A stretch of 64,000 bases of DNA from Actinophytocola sp044466355 (GTDB lineage: Bacteria > Actinomycetota > Actinomycetes > Mycobacteriales > Pseudonocardiaceae), in the NCBI RefSeq assembly GCF_044466355.1, contig NZ_JBITMQ010000002.1:915363-979362 (forward strand), read 5' to 3'. Below the pieces are notes generated by a model. That model ran no database searches and was not told where the DNA came from. It worked only from the letters and a program-made list of their open reading frames with translations. Position 1 is the first letter of the stretch, and every line of letters starts with the position of its first letter. Of this stretch, positions 62,281 to 64,000 are shown one piece after another. The translations under genes were made by a program, and so were the position numbers.

Positions 62281-62943
62281 GTGGATGGACGGAACGGCCC
62301 CGAACTCCGCCGATGCGACGTCGCGCCTGCGGGAGTTCGAAGCGACCGTGAACCGCGCGGCGATGGGCTCGTCACGCTGAACGCCGCGGGCCACATCATC
62401 GGGTGAGACGCCGGGGCCGCGATGTTGACCGGCTTCACGGCGGACGAGGTCGAGGGCTGGCGGTTGCGCAAAAGTGGGGAACGGTTCCGCGCCACCGTCA
62501 TGATGGCCCCGATCCGCGGTGGCGACGGCGAGGCCCCCGGGTTCGTCACGACCACCCAGGACGTCACCGACGGCGGCAGGACGAGTCGATGTTCCGCGGG
62601 CTGCTGCACTCCGCACCCGACGCGATGGTGATCGCCGGGCCGGACGGGCGGATCGCGCTGGTGAACCAGCAGACCGAGCAGTTGTTCGGCTTCACTCGCG
62701 GGGACCTCGTCGGCAGGCGATCGAGGTGCTCGTGCCGCAGAGGTCGCACGGCAGGCACGCCCAGCACCGCGAACAGTTCTTCACCAACCCCAAGGTGCGG
62801 CCGATGGGGGTGGGCCTCCAGGCCACCAGCGGCGCGATCGACATCTCCGCCGTCCTCGGTCGGGCCCGCATCCACCGCGGCACGGTCGACATCACCGGCA
62901 CACACCTCGCCTGGCGGGTCCCATTCGACACCACACATCCTTG
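62281..62943 (+). pseudogene. relic of a PAS-domain sensor protein
   Basis: Three plus-strand frames carry consecutive PAS pieces: LVTLNAAGHIIG then AMLTGFTADEVEGW joined directly to RLRKSGERFRATVMMAPIRG (about 60 residues missing between) and FVTTTQDVTD; ESMFRGLLHSAPDAMVIAGP and IALVNQQTEQLFGFTRGDLV (second PAS); then in another frame IEVLVPQRSHGRHAQHREQF and NPKVRPMGVGLQ. The tail ends in an unrelated segment. Internal deletion plus at least two frameshifts: non-functional. Confidence 0.75.
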
Positions 62944-63074
62944 AACGGGTCTGTGGGACCAAAGACCTCACCGGTTCCAGCCCAACGGGATCCGCATCGA
63001 GGTCGTTGTCCTTCGGACCGGAGCGTCGCCGACGCGAAGACTGGTTGTCGTAAGGAACGACGACGGAGGCGACA

Positions 63075-63680
63075 ATGGCCCTCAAGGACCACCCCCAGCG
63101 ACACAAGAACATCCCGGACCAGCACGCGACGGCCCAGACAGCCACGACCGCGACGGCCCCTTCGACGGCAGGCCCCGTCATGGCCGCCGTGCTGCGGATC
63201 GCCACCGGCCTGGTCTTCCTGTGGGCCTTCCTGGACAAGACCTTCGGCCTCGGCTACGCCACCCCGACCGAGCGCGCCTGGCTCAACGGCGGATCCCCCA
63301 CCAAGGGCTTCCTCGGCGGCATTGACCACGGCCCCTTCGCAGACGCATTCCGCGGCATGGCCGGCGCCTGGTGGGCCGACTGGCTGTTCATGCTCGGCCT
63401 CGCCAGCATCGGCCTCGCCCTGTTGCTCGGCATCGGCCTGCGAATCACAGCCGTCACCGGCATCCTGATGATGCTGCTCATGTGGGCAGCCGAATGGCCC
63501 CTCGACCGCATCACCGAAACCGGTCAACCCACCATGTCGACCAACCCCATCCTCGACTACCACATCATCTACGCCCTCGTGATCATCGTTGTGGCCATCA
63601 CCGCGGCGGGCAACACCTGGGGCCTCGGCAAGGCATGGGCGAACCTCGAGGTCGTCAAAAAGAACCCTTGGCTCCGCTGA
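63075..63680 (+). CDS. DoxX-like membrane protein
   Basis: 201 residues from ATG 63075 (GGAGGCGAC upstream). A ~40-residue polar Thr/Ala-rich N-terminus, then four membrane helices: MAAVLRIATGLVFLWAFLDK, WLFMLGLASIGLALLLGIGL, TAVTGILMMLLMWAAEWPLD and YHIIYALVIIVVAITAAGNT. The pattern F-L-D-K-x-F-G-L-G-Y and the N-P-I-L-D-Y-H element match the DoxD/DoxX thiosulfate:quinone oxidoreductase-type group, though the reaction is unproven. Monocistronic with its own terminator. Confidence 0.9.
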   Translation: MALKDHPQRHKNIPDQHATAQTATTATAPSTAGPVMAAVLRIATGLVFLWAFLDKTFGLGYATPTERAWLNGGSPTKGFLGGIDHGPFADAFRGMAGAWWADWLFMLGLASIGLALLLGIGLRITAVTGILMMLLMWAAEWPLDRITETGQPTMSTNPILDYHIIYALVIIVVAITAAGNTWGLGKAWANLEVVKKNPWLR

Positions 63681-63698
63681 ACCACCCGCCCCGGTCTG

Positions 63699-63724
63699 CC
63701 GGCCACCACCACAATGGTGGCCGG
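63699..63724 (+). terminator. hairpin terminator after DoxX-like gene
   Basis: Perfect 10-base stem CCGGCCACCA / TGGTGGCCGG with a 6-base loop, 18 bases after the stop. Confidence 0.85.
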
Positions 63725-63951
63725 TAGATCGCTGTCCCACCGGCCACTTGGAGTTCGGGATCGAAGTGAGGGCCGTCGTGCCACTTCCGGCGGTCACTTC
63801 CTTGACGGCCACGAAGGCCACGGGCGAGAGCGCGAACAGATTCGATCCAGGTTCGAGGGTCATGGAGCGACAAACGCTGCCTGACGTCCTGAATGTCCAG
63901 CCGCTGCCGGGACGAAGGGCGGCTTGACGCTGACCGTTCCACAAGGACTGA

Positions 63952-63980
63952 CGGGGCCGGACCACGACGGTCCGGCCCCG
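63952..63980. terminator. hairpin near window end
   Basis: Perfect 12-base stem (CGGGGCCGGACC / GGTCCGGCCCCG) with a 5-base loop. It may end a gene that enters from beyond the window on the minus strand. Between 63725 and 63951 I see no gene with support. Confidence 0.75.
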
Positions 63981-64000
63981 CGCTGGATCACAACATGACG

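Noticed and set aside
14..63995. tRNA, rRNA or tmRNA genes
   Set aside because: No TTCGANNC-type T-loop within a cloverleaf-compatible context and no rRNA-like conserved segments were found by eye on either strand.

Overview
The window is very GC-rich with strong third-position GC bias, many GTG starts, GTGA/ATGA start-stop overlaps and gene families typical of mycelial Actinobacteria (ANTAR, STAS, SPW, DUF2231, DUF4331, IniB, Cei, LpqE-like, DUF6292-like). I infer a member of the Pseudonocardiales; the species cannot be fixed from sequence alone. No rRNA, tRNA, CRISPR array or intact mobile element was seen. The sequence carries several single-base frame breaks and one block of long G and C runs (7174-7415), so part of the apparent gene damage may be assembly error.

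Layout. 1-8.6 kb: the end of an AraC regulator, a membrane protein, a minus-strand operon (DUF4331 secreted protein, TPR protein, nickel/cobalt-exporter-like protein, small lipoprotein), an SRPBCC protein, a broken CHRD gene and a sigma-region-4-like protein. 8.6-12.2 kb: a large LuxR/ATPase regulator divergent from an IniB-type protein, resembling mycobacterial iniR-iniB but without iniA/iniC. 12.2-17.3 kb: peroxiredoxin, membrane protein plus zinc anti-sigma factor, fasciclin lipoprotein, two secreted low-complexity proteins and DUF4383, separated by near-perfect hairpin terminators. 17.6-23.7 kb: an AGPS/GlcD-like flavoprotein, STAS-GAF-ANTAR, STAS, a MerR/B12-fold regulator and DUF2231. 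23.7-28.4 kb: a compact biosynthetic cluster (type III PKS, ICMT-like methyltransferase, two flavoproteins, divergent UbiA prenyltransferase) resembling the alkylresorcinol/quinone srsABC logic plus prenylation.

28.7-41.3 kb is accessory: carbonic anhydrase, STAS, a decayed glucose-dehydrogenase gene, GH15 glucanase/trehalase, a Rho-N protein, DUF2231, an HemK2/MTQ2-type methyltransferase, an MBL-fold hydrolase, a helicase stub and a frameshifted GAF-ANTAR gene. 41.5-53.6 kb is an envelope and stress section: LpqE-like lipoprotein, HtrA-like protease, STAS, SPW protein, a two-component system, a translationally coupled operon (repeat-bearing protein, SPW, POT transporter, Cei), a frameshifted APC permease, DUF2231, PRC-barrel and STAS-ANTAR.

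53.6-64 kb: a MarR regulator with a perfect palindrome abutting its start, a molybdopterin oxidoreductase that has replaced all [4Fe-4S] cysteine positions examined, its small partner, and a divergent TerC gene preceded by a manganese (yybP-ykoY) riboswitch whose expression platform can be read directly. Then come TIGR02391, a DUF488 / zinc-knuckle-like pair sharing a CTAG stop, remnants of a MobF relaxase and a PAS sensor, and a DoxX-like membrane protein. The repeated STAS/ANTAR/GAF proteins with redox, envelope and metal-handling genes suggest an environmental stress-response region bordered by decaying mobile DNA.
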